Shown piece by piece: positions 1-7,479 of a DNA stretch of 26,657 nt; positions within the stretch are counted from its first letter, which is position 1; every line of letters begins with the position of its first letter. Source of the DNA: Acidimicrobiaceae bacterium (lineage in GTDB: Bacteria > Actinomycetota > Acidimicrobiia > Acidimicrobiales > Salinilacustritrichaceae); the NCBI GenBank assembly GCA_003476595.1, contig DMTU01000237.1, positions 1 through 26,657 on the forward strand. The letters run 5' to 3'. Both the position numbers and the translations under genes were made by a program. The notes beneath the pieces were generated by a model that was given only the letters and a program-made list of their open reading frames with translations, was not told the DNA's origin and did not search any database.

Positions 1-153
1 CGCCACCGGGGCACCATCGGCGGTTCGCTCGCCCACGGCGACCCGGCCTCCGACCTGCCCGCCACCTCCCACGTCGGCGACCCCCAGGTCCGCCACCGGG
101 GCACCATCGGCGGTTCGCTCGCCCACGGCGACCCGGCCTCCGACCTGCCCGCC
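1..153 (+). repeat. 90-bp in-frame tandem duplication inside the flavin-subunit gene
   Basis: Bases 1-63 are identical to bases 91-153, and bases 64-90 encode TSHVGDPQV, which normally precedes the VRxRGTIGG motif once. The period is therefore 90 bp (30 residues) and keeps the frame. The first copy starts exactly at base 1. This could be a real in-frame duplication or an assembly artefact at a contig end. Confidence 0.9.
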
Positions 154-600
154 GTCCTCCTCGCCCTCGGCGCGACGCTGGTCGTCCAGGGCGCGGACGG
201 CACCCGCGAGGTCCCGGCCGACGACTTCTTCCAGGGCTTCCTCGAGACCGCGGTCGGCGAGGCCGAGCTGCTCACCGAGATCCGGGTCCCGAAGGCGACC
301 GGCGCCGGCTGGTCGTTCCAGAAGTTCAACCGCCGCGCCCAGGACTGGGCCATCGTCGGCGTCGCGTGCGTGCGCCGCGGCGACGACCAGGTCGGCATCG
401 GCCTGGTGAACATGGACAGCCGCCCGGTCCACGCCGCGGCCAGCGAGGCCGCCATCGCTTCGGGTGCGTCGGTGGAGGACGCGGCCGCTGTGGCCGACGA
501 GGGCACCGAACCCGCCGCCGACCTGAACGCCTCGGTCGAGTTCCGCCGTCACCTGGCCCGCGTGCTCACGGGACGGGCGCTGGCCGAGGCCAGCAGCTGA
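1..600 (+). CDS. FAD-binding subunit of a xanthine/CO dehydrogenase-family molybdenum hydroxylase, 5'-truncated
   Basis: Two hundred codons are open from base 1 to the TGA at 598-600, and the start lies outside the window. The motif VRHRGTIGGSLAHGDPASDLP followed by AVLLALGA is the hallmark of the CoxM/XdhB flavin subunit (second FAD-contact region). The rest, ending FRRHLARVLTGRAL, matches the C-terminal CO-dehydrogenase flavoprotein domain. The family is normally about 280-300 residues, so the N-terminal FAD loop is missing. Family role: it passes electrons from the Mo-subunit and 2Fe-2S subunit through FAD. A molybdenum enzyme fits the moaA fragment downstream. Odd: the RHRGTIGGSLAHGDPASDLPA segment occurs twice in tandem at the very edge of the window, which a normal family member would not have. 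The exact substrate cannot be told. Confidence 0.9.
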   Translation, partial: RHRGTIGGSLAHGDPASDLPATSHVGDPQVRHRGTIGGSLAHGDPASDLPAVLLALGATLVVQGADGTREVPADDFFQGFLETAVGEAELLTEIRVPKATGAGWSFQKFNRRAQDWAIVGVACVRRGDDQVGIGLVNMDSRPVHAAASEAAIASGASVEDAAAVADEGTEPAADLNASVEFRRHLARVLTGRALAEASS

Positions 601-610
601 CCGGCACCCC

Positions 611-1384
611 ATGACGTTCCTGCCCACCGAGGGCGAGCTCATCCCCGCCGCGACGGTCATCCCCCTGCGCGACGCCCGCCAGCCCGACGGCACCACCGCG
701 CTCGAGGTGCTGATGCTGCGGAAGAACTCCAAGCTCGCCTTCGGCGGGATGTGGGTGTTCCCGGGTGGCCGCATCGACCCGGAGGACTGGCCGAGCTCCG
801 ACGACCCCGACGGGCCCGACGGGCCCGCCCCGGCCGGGCAGGAGCTGGAGGCAGCCCGTACCGCCGCGGCGCGCGAGGCGCTCGAGGAGGCCGACCTGCT
901 GGTCCAGCCCGACCAGATGGTGCTGTTCTCGCACTGGACCCCGCCGGACGCGGTGGCGATGAACTCGACCAAGCGCTTCGCCACCTGGTTCTTCGTCTGC
1001 CGGGCCCCGGTGGGGGAGGACGGCGTCGTCACCATCGACATGGGCGAGATCCACGAGGACGAGTGGGTCCGGCCCGCCGAGATGCTGGCCCGCCGCGACG
1101 CGGGGGAGATCCAGCTGGTCCCGCCGACGGTGGTGACCCTGCACGACCTCGCCGCTCACCAGACCGTGGACGCCGCGCTCGCCGCCGCTCGCGGTCGCGA
1201 GTCGTTCCGCTACGTCACCAAGATCCTGGGCGGCACCGACGGCACGCTCGTCGCCCTCTGGCACGGCGACGCCGCCTACGAGTCCGAGGACCTCGACGCC
1301 CCCGGATCCCGGCACCGCCTCGTCATGGGCGAGACGGCCTGGACGTTCGAGGACGACGTCACCGGCCACATCTCCCGGGTCTGA
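611..1384 (+). CDS. NUDIX hydrolase, NUDT19-like, with an insertion in the Nudix box
   Basis: 257 residues starting ATG, 10 nt after the previous stop, so it may be translationally coupled. Residues about 35-55 read LMLRKNSKLAFGGMWVFPGG, and the catalytic helix REALEEADL sits at 88-96. The GX5EX7REUXEEXGU box is therefore split by roughly 30 residues rich in Asp, Pro and Gly, as in NUDT19/RP2-type proteins. Those relatives hydrolyse diphosphate bonds in CoA derivatives or nucleotide conjugates; the substrate here is not known. The protein has no signal peptide and should be cytosolic. It ends just before a strong inverted repeat. Confidence 0.88.
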   Translation: MTFLPTEGELIPAATVIPLRDARQPDGTTALEVLMLRKNSKLAFGGMWVFPGGRIDPEDWPSSDDPDGPDGPAPAGQELEAARTAAAREALEEADLLVQPDQMVLFSHWTPPDAVAMNSTKRFATWFFVCRAPVGEDGVVTIDMGEIHEDEWVRPAEMLARRDAGEIQLVPPTVVTLHDLAAHQTVDAALAAARGRESFRYVTKILGGTDGTLVALWHGDAAYESEDLDAPGSRHRLVMGETAWTFEDDVTGHISRV

Positions 1385-1407
1385 CCGGCCCGAGCGGGCG
1401 GGCCGGT
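1384..1407 (+). terminator. Hairpin after the NUDIX gene, no T-tract
   Basis: ACCGGCCCG and CGGGCCGGT form a 9-bp stem around the 6-nt loop agcggg. It starts on the last base of the NUDIX stop codon. No U-run follows, so it may be an actinobacterial-type intrinsic terminator or only a transcript-end structure. Confidence 0.45.
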
Positions 1408-1414
1408 CCACCGG

Positions 1415-1420
1415 TACCGT
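1415..1420 (+). promoter_or_regulatory. -10 box TACCGT for the moaA-like gene
   Basis: TACCGT lies 10 nt before the ATG at 1431. It fits the leaderless-promoter pattern seen at many genes in this window. Because of this I chose the ATG at 1431 rather than the GTG at 1419, which overlaps the box. Confidence 0.4.
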
Positions 1421-1430
1421 GGGTCGCCTG

Positions 1431-1937
1431 ATGACCGGTCCCACCACGCCCGAGCAGCTCGTCGACGGCTTCGGGCGCGTCCACCGCGACCTGCGCATCT
1501 CGGTCACCGACCGCTGCAACTTCCGGTGCACCTACTGCATGCCGGAGGAGGGCATGCAGTGGATGGCCCGGGAGGAGATCCTCACCTTCGAGGAGATCAC
1601 CCGCATCGCCCGGGTCTTCGTCGAGCGCTACGGCGTCGACAGCATCCGCCTGACCGGCGGCGAGCCCACGGTCCGGGCCCACCTGCCGGTCCTGGTCGCG
1701 AAGCTCGCCGCCCTCGGCGTGGAGCTGGCCATGACCACGAACGGGTCGACCCTGCGGAGCCAGGCCCAGGCCCTCGCCGACGCCGGCGTCAACATCGACG
1801 ACATGCACCTCGGTCGCTCCACGCAGAGCGGGGACGCGTCCCTCATGGTGCTGGCCACGTCACCGGCCGTGCCCCGAGAGGTCGCCGACGCGCTGCGTTC
1901 GACCGACGGCATCGAGACCGTCCACGTCCTGTCGTAA
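1431..1937 (+). CDS. Chimeric frame: N-terminal part of MoaA joined to a SerA-like C-terminal ACT domain
   Basis: The first 120 or so residues are plain MoaA (GTP 3',8-cyclase, radical SAM). They include ISVTDRCNFRCTYCMPEEGM with the CxxxCxxC cluster site, IRLTGGEPTVR, and MTTNGSTLRSQAQALADAGVN. At that point MoaA should continue RVNISLDSL. Instead the frame reads IDDMHLGRSTQSGDASLMVL through ADALRSTDGIETVHVLS, which is the last ACT strand-helix region of D-3-phosphoglycerate dehydrogenase. The rest of MoaA, including its C-terminal 4Fe-4S cluster, is missing, so it cannot work as a normal cyclase. The join falls in GACGCCGGCGTCAAC (1779-1793), codons for DAGVN that both parent families would have. 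Either a deletion or a misassembly between moaA and serA would explain it. The frame has no internal stop. Confidence 0.8.
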   Translation: MTGPTTPEQLVDGFGRVHRDLRISVTDRCNFRCTYCMPEEGMQWMAREEILTFEEITRIARVFVERYGVDSIRLTGGEPTVRAHLPVLVAKLAALGVELAMTTNGSTLRSQAQALADAGVNIDDMHLGRSTQSGDASLMVLATSPAVPREVADALRSTDGIETVHVLS

Positions 1938-1967
1938 GGAACGTCCCCGAGTCCAGTCCATCCGTTG

Positions 1968-2031
1968 GAAACTGGCAGCGGCTACGGAACATGGCCCCTG
2001 GGGGCCACGTTCCGTTTCCGATGCCAGTTTC
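1968..2031. terminator. 64-nt imperfect palindrome between convergent genes; also a dispersed-repeat copy
   Basis: The left arm starts GAAACTGGCAGCGGCTACGG at 1968 and ends GGCCCC at 1998. The right arm, 2001-2031, is its reverse complement with four mismatches in 31 nt, around a 2-nt centre (TG). It reaches the TGA of the minus-strand hydrolase (2030-2032) and begins 30 nt past the stop of the plus-strand chimera, so it could end transcription from both sides. Its arms carry the AACTGGCAGCG..ACGGAAC motif that recurs at 2846, 11594 and 26500. Confidence 0.65.
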
Positions 2032-2884
2032 AGTCGGTGGTGACGAAGTCCACCATCGCCGGGTAGGCGGTGCGGTCCTCGATGAAGAAGGCGTGGCCGC
2101 CCTCGAACCACTGGATGCGGCTGTCGGGCAGCCGGGCGGCCATGGCCTCCTGGTTGGCCGGTGGCGCGATGCCGTCGTGGCGGCCGGCGGCGATGAGCAC
2201 CGGCATGTCCATCTGCGGCAGGCGGTCGAACGCGTCGTGGTGGCGGCGGGCCTGGAGCTGGGCGACCTCGCCGTCGGTGTGGAAGGGCTCGCCCGGCTCC
2301 CGCTCCTTGGCTGCGTCCATGGCCTCGATCACCGAGCGGACCACGGCCCGGCGCTCGGGGTCGGCGTTGCGGGTGTCGAGGGCGTCCAGCCAGCGCTCGC
2401 GGCGCTCGTCATCGGGCAGGCCGACCAGCTCGTGGAGCGGGAACGAGGCACCGCCGGCGCCGCCGGGTGACGTGCAGCCGAGCACGCAGCGCTCGAACCG
2501 CTCGGGTCGGGTGACGGCCGCCTCCATGAGGACCATGCCGCCGAAGCTGATGCCGACCGCACGGCACGTCTCCCAGCCGACGTGGTCGAGCAGGCGGAGC
2601 AGATCCTCGGCGAAGTCGGCCATCGTCGGCGGTTCGGAGCCGGTGGTGGACCGGCCGAGGCCACGGTGGTCGTAGGCGAGCACCCGGCACCCCTCGACGA
2701 AGGGCGAGGAGAACACGTTGGGCTCGCGCCGCAGGTCCGACCCCGAGCCGCTCACGTAGACGACCCGGGGACCGTCCTCGGGGCCGGCGAGGCGGTGGCA
2801 GATGGTGACGTCGCCGAGGTCGGCGTAGGCGACGCCGTCGGTCGACGTTCCGTGGCCGCTGCCAGTTCTCTCGGGGGGTTCCAT
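2030..2884 (-). CDS. Alpha/beta hydrolase
   Basis: 284 residues with the whole fold in order: the VVYVSGSGSD oxyanion region (41-50), LAYDHRGLGRST (69-80), and the nucleophile elbow GISFGGM with Ser113. Asp237 is in GRHDGIAP and His264 in EGGHAFF, completing the triad. The layout is that of the 3-oxoadipate enol-lactonase/haloperoxidase-like group, but the substrate cannot be predicted. It has no signal peptide. It is the third gene of a minus-strand run, 21 nt after the sunset-domain gene. The first 12 or so residues (PERTGSGHGTS) are encoded by a copy of the dispersed palindromic repeat. No other ATG or GTG lies between the repeat and the conserved fold, so the repeat seems to be translated. 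Confidence 0.88.
   Translation of the reverse strand: MEPPERTGSGHGTSTDGVAYADLGDVTICHRLAGPEDGPRVVYVSGSGSDLRREPNVFSSPFVEGCRVLAYDHRGLGRSTTGSEPPTMADFAEDLLRLLDHVGWETCRAVGISFGGMVLMEAAVTRPERFERCVLGCTSPGGAGGASFPLHELVGLPDDERRERWLDALDTRNADPERRAVVRSVIEAMDAAKEREPGEPFHTDGEVAQLQARRHHDAFDRLPQMDMPVLIAAGRHDGIAPPANQEAMAARLPDSRIQWFEGGHAFFIEDRTAYPAMVDFVTTD
2846..2872 (-). repeat. Copy of the AACTGGCAGCG..ACGGAACG repeat at the start of the hydrolase gene
   Basis: Read on the minus strand the segment is GAGAGAACTGGCAGCGGCCA followed by CGGAACG. This matches the 26500-26546 copies almost base for base and the left arm at 1968. It lies inside codons 5-13 of the hydrolase. Confidence 0.6.
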
Positions 2885-2905
2885 CGGGGCGAGGCTCCCG
2901 CCGCG

Positions 2906-3400
2906 CTAGCGCTTGGCGGCGCGGAGGCCGTCGGCCTCGGCGGCGGTGGCGTCCACGTAGCAGCGGTCCGGCGTGGTGCGGTCGTAGTTGAGCTGGCCGG
3001 GGGCGTGGAAGATCTTCGAGCTCATCTTGGCCTTGATCGGGTAGCCGTCCGGGCACTCGCCGTCGTCGGTGGGCTCGGTCCAGGACGCGCCCTGCGTGGG
3101 CGTGGCGGCGACCGGGACGCCGTCGGGCTCGGGGACGCGGACGGTGGCCTCGTCGGTGGACTCGGGTCGCGGGCTGGCGACGTCGTCGGCCGCCGGCGCC
3201 TCGGCGGCGGGGTCGGGCGTGTTCGGCGCCGGCGCGGCGTCGGGCGTGGGGGCGGCATCGGCGCGCAGGGGCGGCCACGGCTCGGACGGGCTGGTCGCCG
3301 GCGTGGGCAGCGGATCGTCCGTGCGGCGCATCGACTTCACGGCCGAGACGACCGCGGCCAGGGCGGCGGCGAGGAAGGCGAACCGGACGAAGCGCTTCAT
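2906..3400 (-). CDS. Membrane-anchored protein with a C-terminal sunset domain
   Basis: 164 residues. The N-terminus MKRFVRFAFLAAALAAVVSA is a single membrane anchor or signal segment with basic flanks. Residues about 30-110 are a low-complexity Pro/Ala/Asp/Thr linker. The last 50 residues (ECPDGYPIKAKMSS, IFHAPG, YDRTTPDRCYV, ending GLRAAKR) have the spacing of the actinobacterial sunset domain, a small two-Cys module often found at the C-terminus of surface proteins and of unclear function. The ATG overlaps the stop of the upstream SDR gene (ATGA), so the two are co-translated. I infer an extracytoplasmic location for the domain. Confidence 0.75.
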   Translation of the reverse strand: MKRFVRFAFLAAALAAVVSAVKSMRRTDDPLPTPATSPSEPWPPLRADAAPTPDAAPAPNTPDPAAEAPAADDVASPRPESTDEATVRVPEPDGVPVAATPTQGASWTEPTDDGECPDGYPIKAKMSSKIFHAPGQLNYDRTTPDRCYVDATAAEADGLRAAKR

Positions 3401-4878
3401 CGGCCGGACCCTACCGACCCCTCTGCGGCTCCGGCCCGCCGAGCGATGTCGGCGGCCAGCTTGCCGAAGATCAGGCCGTGGAACGGGAGCACGACGTACC
3501 AGTAGAGGCGGCCGAACAGGCCACGGGGCACGAACAGCGCCCGCTGGCGCAGCCGCGACCGCCCCGGGCCCTCGTCCTCGACCACCCACTCCATCCACGC
3601 CTCGCCGGGCAGGCGCATCTCGGCGCGCAACCGCAGCAGGCGGGGCGGCTCGTAGGCCTCGACCCGCCAGAAGTCGAGGGCGTCGCCGACCCGCAGGTGG
3701 TCGGGGTGGCGGCGACCGCGGCGCATGCCTGGTCCGCCGACGAGCTTGTCGGCGATGCCCCGAAGGGTCCACAGGACGTCGGCGACGAACCAGCCCCGGT
3801 CGCCCCCGATCCCGGCGGCCACCGCGAACACGGCCTCGGCGGAGGCGTCGGCGGTCGCCGACTGCTCGTCGATGAAGACCGTGCCGCCCGACCAGTCCGG
3901 GTCGGAGGGGAGCGGATCGGCTGGGGTCTGCCCGGGCAGCGACGCGTCCGACCAGCGGGTGCGCACGTCGACGTCCTCGACCCGGCGCAGCGCCAGCTCC
4001 AGCGACTCCCGGAACGACACCGCGGGACGGTCCTCGAACAGGTCGATGCTGTGGTCGTGGACGATGACCTCGTTCACCAGGCTCTCCACCAGCGGTCGGG
4101 CCAGGCCGCCGGGCAGCGGGGTGACCAGGCCGACCCAGCGGCTGGACAGGCTCGGCGAAAGCACGGGCACAGGCACGATCCACCGCTTCCGGAGGCCGGC
4201 GACCTCGGCGTAGGTGTGCATCATCTCCCGGTAGGTGAGGACCTCGGGCCCGCCGACCTCGATGATCCGGCCGAGCGTGTCGGGACGGTCCAGCACGGTG
4301 ATCAGCGCGTGGAGGATGTCGCGGATGGCGATGGGCTGGACCTTGGTGTCCACCCAGCGGGGGGTGACCATGGCCGGGAGCACCTCGACCAGGTTGCGCA
4401 GCATCTCGAAGCTGGCCGACCCGGACCCGATGATGACGGCGGCGCGCAGCTCGGTGACCGGCACCCGGCCGACGCGCAGGGTGTCGCCGACCTCGTGGCG
4501 GCTGGCCAGGTGGGGGGACAGGTCCTCGCCCTCCTCGCCGAGCCCGCCCAGGTAGACGATGCGCTCCATGGTCGGCGTGTCGGCGGCCGCCTCGGCGAAC
4601 AGGCGGGCGTTGCGCCGGTCGGTGGCGGCGAAGTCGTCGGACCCGCCCATCGAGTGCACGAGGAAGTAGGCGGCCGAGCACCCCTCCATCGCCTCGCGCA
4701 CGGCGCCGTCGTCCTCGAGCGAGCCCTCCACCACCGTGACCCGCTCGGCCCAATCGATGCCCCGGAGCTTCGTGGGCGTGCGGACCAGGCAGCGCACCTC
4801 GTGGCCGGCTTCGAGCAGGGCGGGGACCAGCCGGCCACCGATGTAGCCGGTGGCGCCGGTGACGAGGACGGTGGACAC
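3397..4878 (-). CDS. SDR-family NAD(P)-binding protein with C-terminal DUF2867
   Basis: 493 residues from the GTG at 4878; the open frame continues upstream, but there it overlaps the divergent peptidase gene and reads as nonsense. The N-terminus VLVTGATGYIGGRLVPALLE is a Rossmann GxxGxxG of the atypical/extended SDR type (YbjT/NmrA-like). The first 300 residues match NAD(P)-binding proteins. From about residue 320 the region with FIDEQSATADASAEAVFAVA, GDALDFWRVEAYEPPRLLRL and LPFHGLIFGKLA is DUF2867, an SRPBCC-like domain often joined to this SDR. The reaction is unknown. It is first in a three-gene minus-strand operon. A weak TACACA box lies 6 nt before the GTG. Confidence 0.88.
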   Translation of the reverse strand: MSTVLVTGATGYIGGRLVPALLEAGHEVRCLVRTPTKLRGIDWAERVTVVEGSLEDDGAVREAMEGCSAAYFLVHSMGGSDDFAATDRRNARLFAEAAADTPTMERIVYLGGLGEEGEDLSPHLASRHEVGDTLRVGRVPVTELRAAVIIGSGSASFEMLRNLVEVLPAMVTPRWVDTKVQPIAIRDILHALITVLDRPDTLGRIIEVGGPEVLTYREMMHTYAEVAGLRKRWIVPVPVLSPSLSSRWVGLVTPLPGGLARPLVESLVNEVIVHDHSIDLFEDRPAVSFRESLELALRRVEDVDVRTRWSDASLPGQTPADPLPSDPDWSGGTVFIDEQSATADASAEAVFAVAAGIGGDRGWFVADVLWTLRGIADKLVGGPGMRRGRRHPDHLRVGDALDFWRVEAYEPPRLLRLRAEMRLPGEAWMEWVVEDEGPGRSRLRQRALFVPRGLFGRLYWYVVLPFHGLIFGKLAADIARRAGAAEGSVGSGR

Positions 4879-4920
4879 GCGCTCTGTGTAGCGCGACGCG
4901 GCCCGGATGGGACGTCGTGG

Positions 4921-4926
4921 GAGGAT
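4921..4926 (+). promoter_or_regulatory. Possible -10 box GAGGAT for the M1 peptidase gene
   Basis: GAGGAT lies 7 nt before the GTG at 4934. It keeps the A2 and T6 positions of the window's leaderless -10 pattern but not the first T. An overlapping GGGAGG at 4919-4924 could instead serve as a Shine-Dalgarno site for the same GTG. Confidence 0.3.
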
Positions 4927-4933
4927 GCGAGCC

Positions 4934-6415
4934 GTGCCCGCCGCACCGCTGCCCGCCCGGCTCGGCCGGCTCCTGCTCCTCGCCGCCCTCGCCGCCGGCC
5001 TGGTGTCGTGCCGCGCCAGCGACGTGGCCCTCGACGCACCGACGACCACGACCACCGCGCCGGCGACCACCACCACCACGACCACGGCGCCGCCCGCAAC
5101 CGGGATGGCCGGCGATCCGGGGGTGGGCGATCCCTACTTCCCCGAGCTCGGCAACGGCGGCTACGACGCGCTCAGCTACCACATCGACCTCGAGTGGCTG
5201 CCCGACAACGGCTCGATCGATGCCACCACCACCATCGAGCTGACGCCGACGGTCGACCTGCGCTCGTTCAACCTCGACCTGGTCGGCCTGGACGTCTCCC
5301 TCGTCGCCGTCGACGGGGTGGACGTCGGGTTCCGCCGCAGCGGCCGGGAGATGACGGTGCTCCCCGAGTCCGTGCTGCCCGCCGGCGAGGCGGTCACGGT
5401 GGCGGTCAGCTACGCAGGCCGGCCGCAGCCGATCTCGCTCGGCAGCGACGTGTTCGGTGCCGGCTGGCAGACGGATGGGCGGGAGGCCTACGTCGTGTCC
5501 GAGCCGGCCGGGGCCGCCAGCTGGTTCCCGGCCAACGACCACCCCACGGACAAGGCGCTGTTCACCTTCGAGCTCACGACTGCGCCCGACCAGGTCGGAG
5601 TGGCCAACGGCGTGCTGGTCGAGGAGCGACCCGAGCCCGACGGGCGGCGCACGTGGGTCTGGCGCGCCGCGGACCCGATGGCCACGTACCTCGCGTCGAT
5701 CGTGGTCGGTGACCTCGTGATCGAGCGGACCACGGCGCCCACCGGGCTGGCGCTGCGCGACGCCTACCCACCCGAGCACGCCGCCCCGGCCCAGGAGCTG
5801 TTCGCCCGCACCGGGGAGATGGTCGCCACGTTCGAGGAGTGGTTCGGGCCGTACCCCTTCGAGGTGTACGGCCACGTCGTGGTCGACGAGGCGCTGGGCT
5901 TCGCCCTCGAGAACCAGACGCTGTCGCTCTTCGGCACCGACCTGCTCGGCGCCGGCGGGGCGGGGGAGCGCACCGTGGCCCACGAGCTCGCCCACCAGTG
6001 GTACGGCAACGCGGTGAGCCCGGCGTCGTGGCGCGACATCTGGCTCAACGAGGGCTTCGCCACCTACGCCGAGTGGATCTGGCTGCAGGAGGCCTACGGC
6101 CAACCCATCGAACGATCGGCCGAGCGGGCCCACGCCGGCGCCGACTACGGCGTGGCTCCCGGCGACCCGGGCAACGAGGAGCTGTTCCAGCCCACCGTCT
6201 ACATCCGGGGTGGCCTGGCCCTGCACGCCCTGTCCGTCGAGATGGGGGACGAGGCGTTCCGGGCGCTGCTGCGGGAGTGGCCCCAGCGCTTCCACGACTC
6301 CACCGCGTCGACCGAGGACCTGCGGGCCCTGGCCGAGGAGCTGTCGGGTCAGGACCTGGCGACGGTGTTCGACGACTGGGTCCACGGGACCGAGCTCCCG
6401 CCGTTCCCCACGTAG
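4934..6415 (+). CDS. M1-family zinc metallopeptidase, secreted lipoprotein
   Basis: 493 residues from the GTG at 4934; in-frame ATGs at 4907 and 4925 are alternative starts. A hydrophobic signal ends in the lipobox GLVSC, followed by a Thr-rich linker (about 25-50) that suits a surface-tethered enzyme. The catalytic part is clear: HELAHQW gives His350, Glu351 and His354, and the third zinc ligand Glu373 is in WLNEGFAT 18 residues later, as in gluzincins. The GAMEN exopeptidase motif is present as ALENQ, and TVYIRGGLALHAL carries the usual catalytic-domain Tyr. It is shorter than full aminopeptidase N (about 850 residues) and lacks the long C-terminal domain, as in many actinobacterial secreted members. 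It would release amino acids from peptides outside the cell. Confidence 0.9.
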   Translation: MPAAPLPARLGRLLLLAALAAGLVSCRASDVALDAPTTTTTAPATTTTTTTAPPATGMAGDPGVGDPYFPELGNGGYDALSYHIDLEWLPDNGSIDATTTIELTPTVDLRSFNLDLVGLDVSLVAVDGVDVGFRRSGREMTVLPESVLPAGEAVTVAVSYAGRPQPISLGSDVFGAGWQTDGREAYVVSEPAGAASWFPANDHPTDKALFTFELTTAPDQVGVANGVLVEERPEPDGRRTWVWRAADPMATYLASIVVGDLVIERTTAPTGLALRDAYPPEHAAPAQELFARTGEMVATFEEWFGPYPFEVYGHVVVDEALGFALENQTLSLFGTDLLGAGGAGERTVAHELAHQWYGNAVSPASWRDIWLNEGFATYAEWIWLQEAYGQPIERSAERAHAGADYGVAPGDPGNEELFQPTVYIRGGLALHALSVEMGDEAFRALLREWPQRFHDSTASTEDLRALAEELSGQDLATVFDDWVHGTELPPFPT

Positions 6416-6460
6416 CGGGCCGCGACGGAACGCCCACGGAGGCGCGCACCGCGGCCCAGA

Positions 6461-6480
6461 ACGGTTCAGGCCAGAACCGT
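6461..6480. terminator. Bidirectional hairpin between convergent genes
   Basis: ACGGTTC and GAACCGT form a perfect 7-bp stem with loop aggcca, between the M1 peptidase stop (6415) and the TIGR01777 stop (6492). An outer pair GGGCCGCG (6417-6424) and CGCGGCCC (6450-6457) could form a second stem. There is no T-tract. Confidence 0.5.
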
Positions 6481-6491
6481 GCAGGTCGGTG

Positions 6492-7400
6492 TCAGGCGGC
6501 CTCGTCGTCGCCGAGCATGGCGGCCAGGCAGACCTCGATGGTGGGGTGGCGGAACACGAAGCCGTCGGCCTCGAGCACGGTGGGCAGGACCCGGTGCGAG
6601 GTGTACAGCAGCGCCTCGGTGAGCTCCTTGCCGAGCAGCACGGTGGGGCCGAGCTTGGGGATGGGCAGCAGCGTCGGCCGGCCCAGCTCGCGTCCGAGGG
6701 CCTTGGTGTAGGTCTGGTTCGTCACCGGGTTCGGCGCGGTGAGGTTCACCGGGCCCTCGACGTCGGACTCGATGAGGTGGAGCATCGCCCGGACGTGGTC
6801 GTCGATGGAGATCCAGCTCCACCACTGATCACCGGAGCCGAAGCGGCCGCCGATGCCGAGCTTGAACGGCAGCAGCGTCTTCTTCAGCGCGCCGCCGTCG
6901 GCGGACTGCACGATGCCGGTGCGCAGCAGGCAGGTGCGGATGCCCGCCTCCTGCGCCGGCGCGGTGGCGCCCTCCCACTGCACGCACACGTCGGTGAGGA
7001 AGCCGTCGCCGGCCCGGGACTCCTCGGTGAGGACCTCGTCGCCGGCGTCGGGGTAGTAGTCGATGCCCGAGGCCGACAGCAGCACCGACGGCTTGCGGTC
7101 GAGGCCGGCGATGGTGCGGGCGATCAGGTCGGTGCTCCTGGTGCGGGACTCGAGGATGAGGCGCTTGCGCTCGTCGGTCCAGCGCTCGTCGCCGATGCCG
7201 GCGCCGGCCAGGTTGACCACGGCGTCGACGCCCTCGAGGCCGGCTGCGTCGATGGTGCCGGCATCGGGATCCCAGGAGATCTCGTCGGACCCGGGGTGGT
7301 CGTGGCGGACGAGGCGGACCGCGGTGTGGCCGGCGCCGCGGAGGGCTCCGACGAGGGCGGAGCCGATGAGACCCGAGGAACCGGTGATGGCGACCTTCAT
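6492..7400 (-). CDS. TIGR01777-family SDR protein (YfcH-like epimerase/dehydratase family)
   Basis: 302 residues. It starts MKVAITGSSGLIGSALVGAL (GxxGxxG Rossmann) and has VDAVVNLAGAGIGDERWTD, SASGIDYYPD, GQWWSWISIDD-type and EGPVNLTAPNPVTNQTY segments, all typical of the TIGR01777 family. These proteins bind NAD(P), and their reaction is mostly unassigned; some carry an extra SRPBCC domain, which this one lacks. The start is supported by a TACCGT box 8 nt upstream. It is divergent from mscL and convergent with the M1 peptidase gene. Confidence 0.9.
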   Translation of the reverse strand: MKVAITGSSGLIGSALVGALRGAGHTAVRLVRHDHPGSDEISWDPDAGTIDAAGLEGVDAVVNLAGAGIGDERWTDERKRLILESRTRSTDLIARTIAGLDRKPSVLLSASGIDYYPDAGDEVLTEESRAGDGFLTDVCVQWEGATAPAQEAGIRTCLLRTGIVQSADGGALKKTLLPFKLGIGGRFGSGDQWWSWISIDDHVRAMLHLIESDVEGPVNLTAPNPVTNQTYTKALGRELGRPTLLPIPKLGPTVLLGKELTEALLYTSHRVLPTVLEADGFVFRHPTIEVCLAAMLGDDEAA

Positions 7401-7408
7401 GACGTCGT

Positions 7409-7414
7409 ACGGTA
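7409..7414 (-). promoter_or_regulatory. -10 box TACCGT for the TIGR01777 gene
   Basis: On the minus strand TACCGT is followed by 8 nt and then the ATG at 7400. This predicts a leaderless transcript. Confidence 0.5.
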
Positions 7415-7479
7415 CCGACGCCGGACGGCGCCCCGACGTCGGGGATCACGTCGGTGCCGGGACCTGGGGGAGCCCTCAC

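Noticed and set aside
5038..5095. ACC/ACG-rich simple repeat
   Set aside because: It encodes the Thr-rich linker after the lipobox of the M1 peptidase and is ordinary low-complexity coding sequence.
2906..6385. A 1159-codon open frame on the minus strand
   Set aside because: Only its last 164 codons (sunset-domain protein) are real. The upstream part is Arg/Pro/Gly-rich antisense of the M1 peptidase and an off-frame reading of the SDR gene, a GC-bias shadow.
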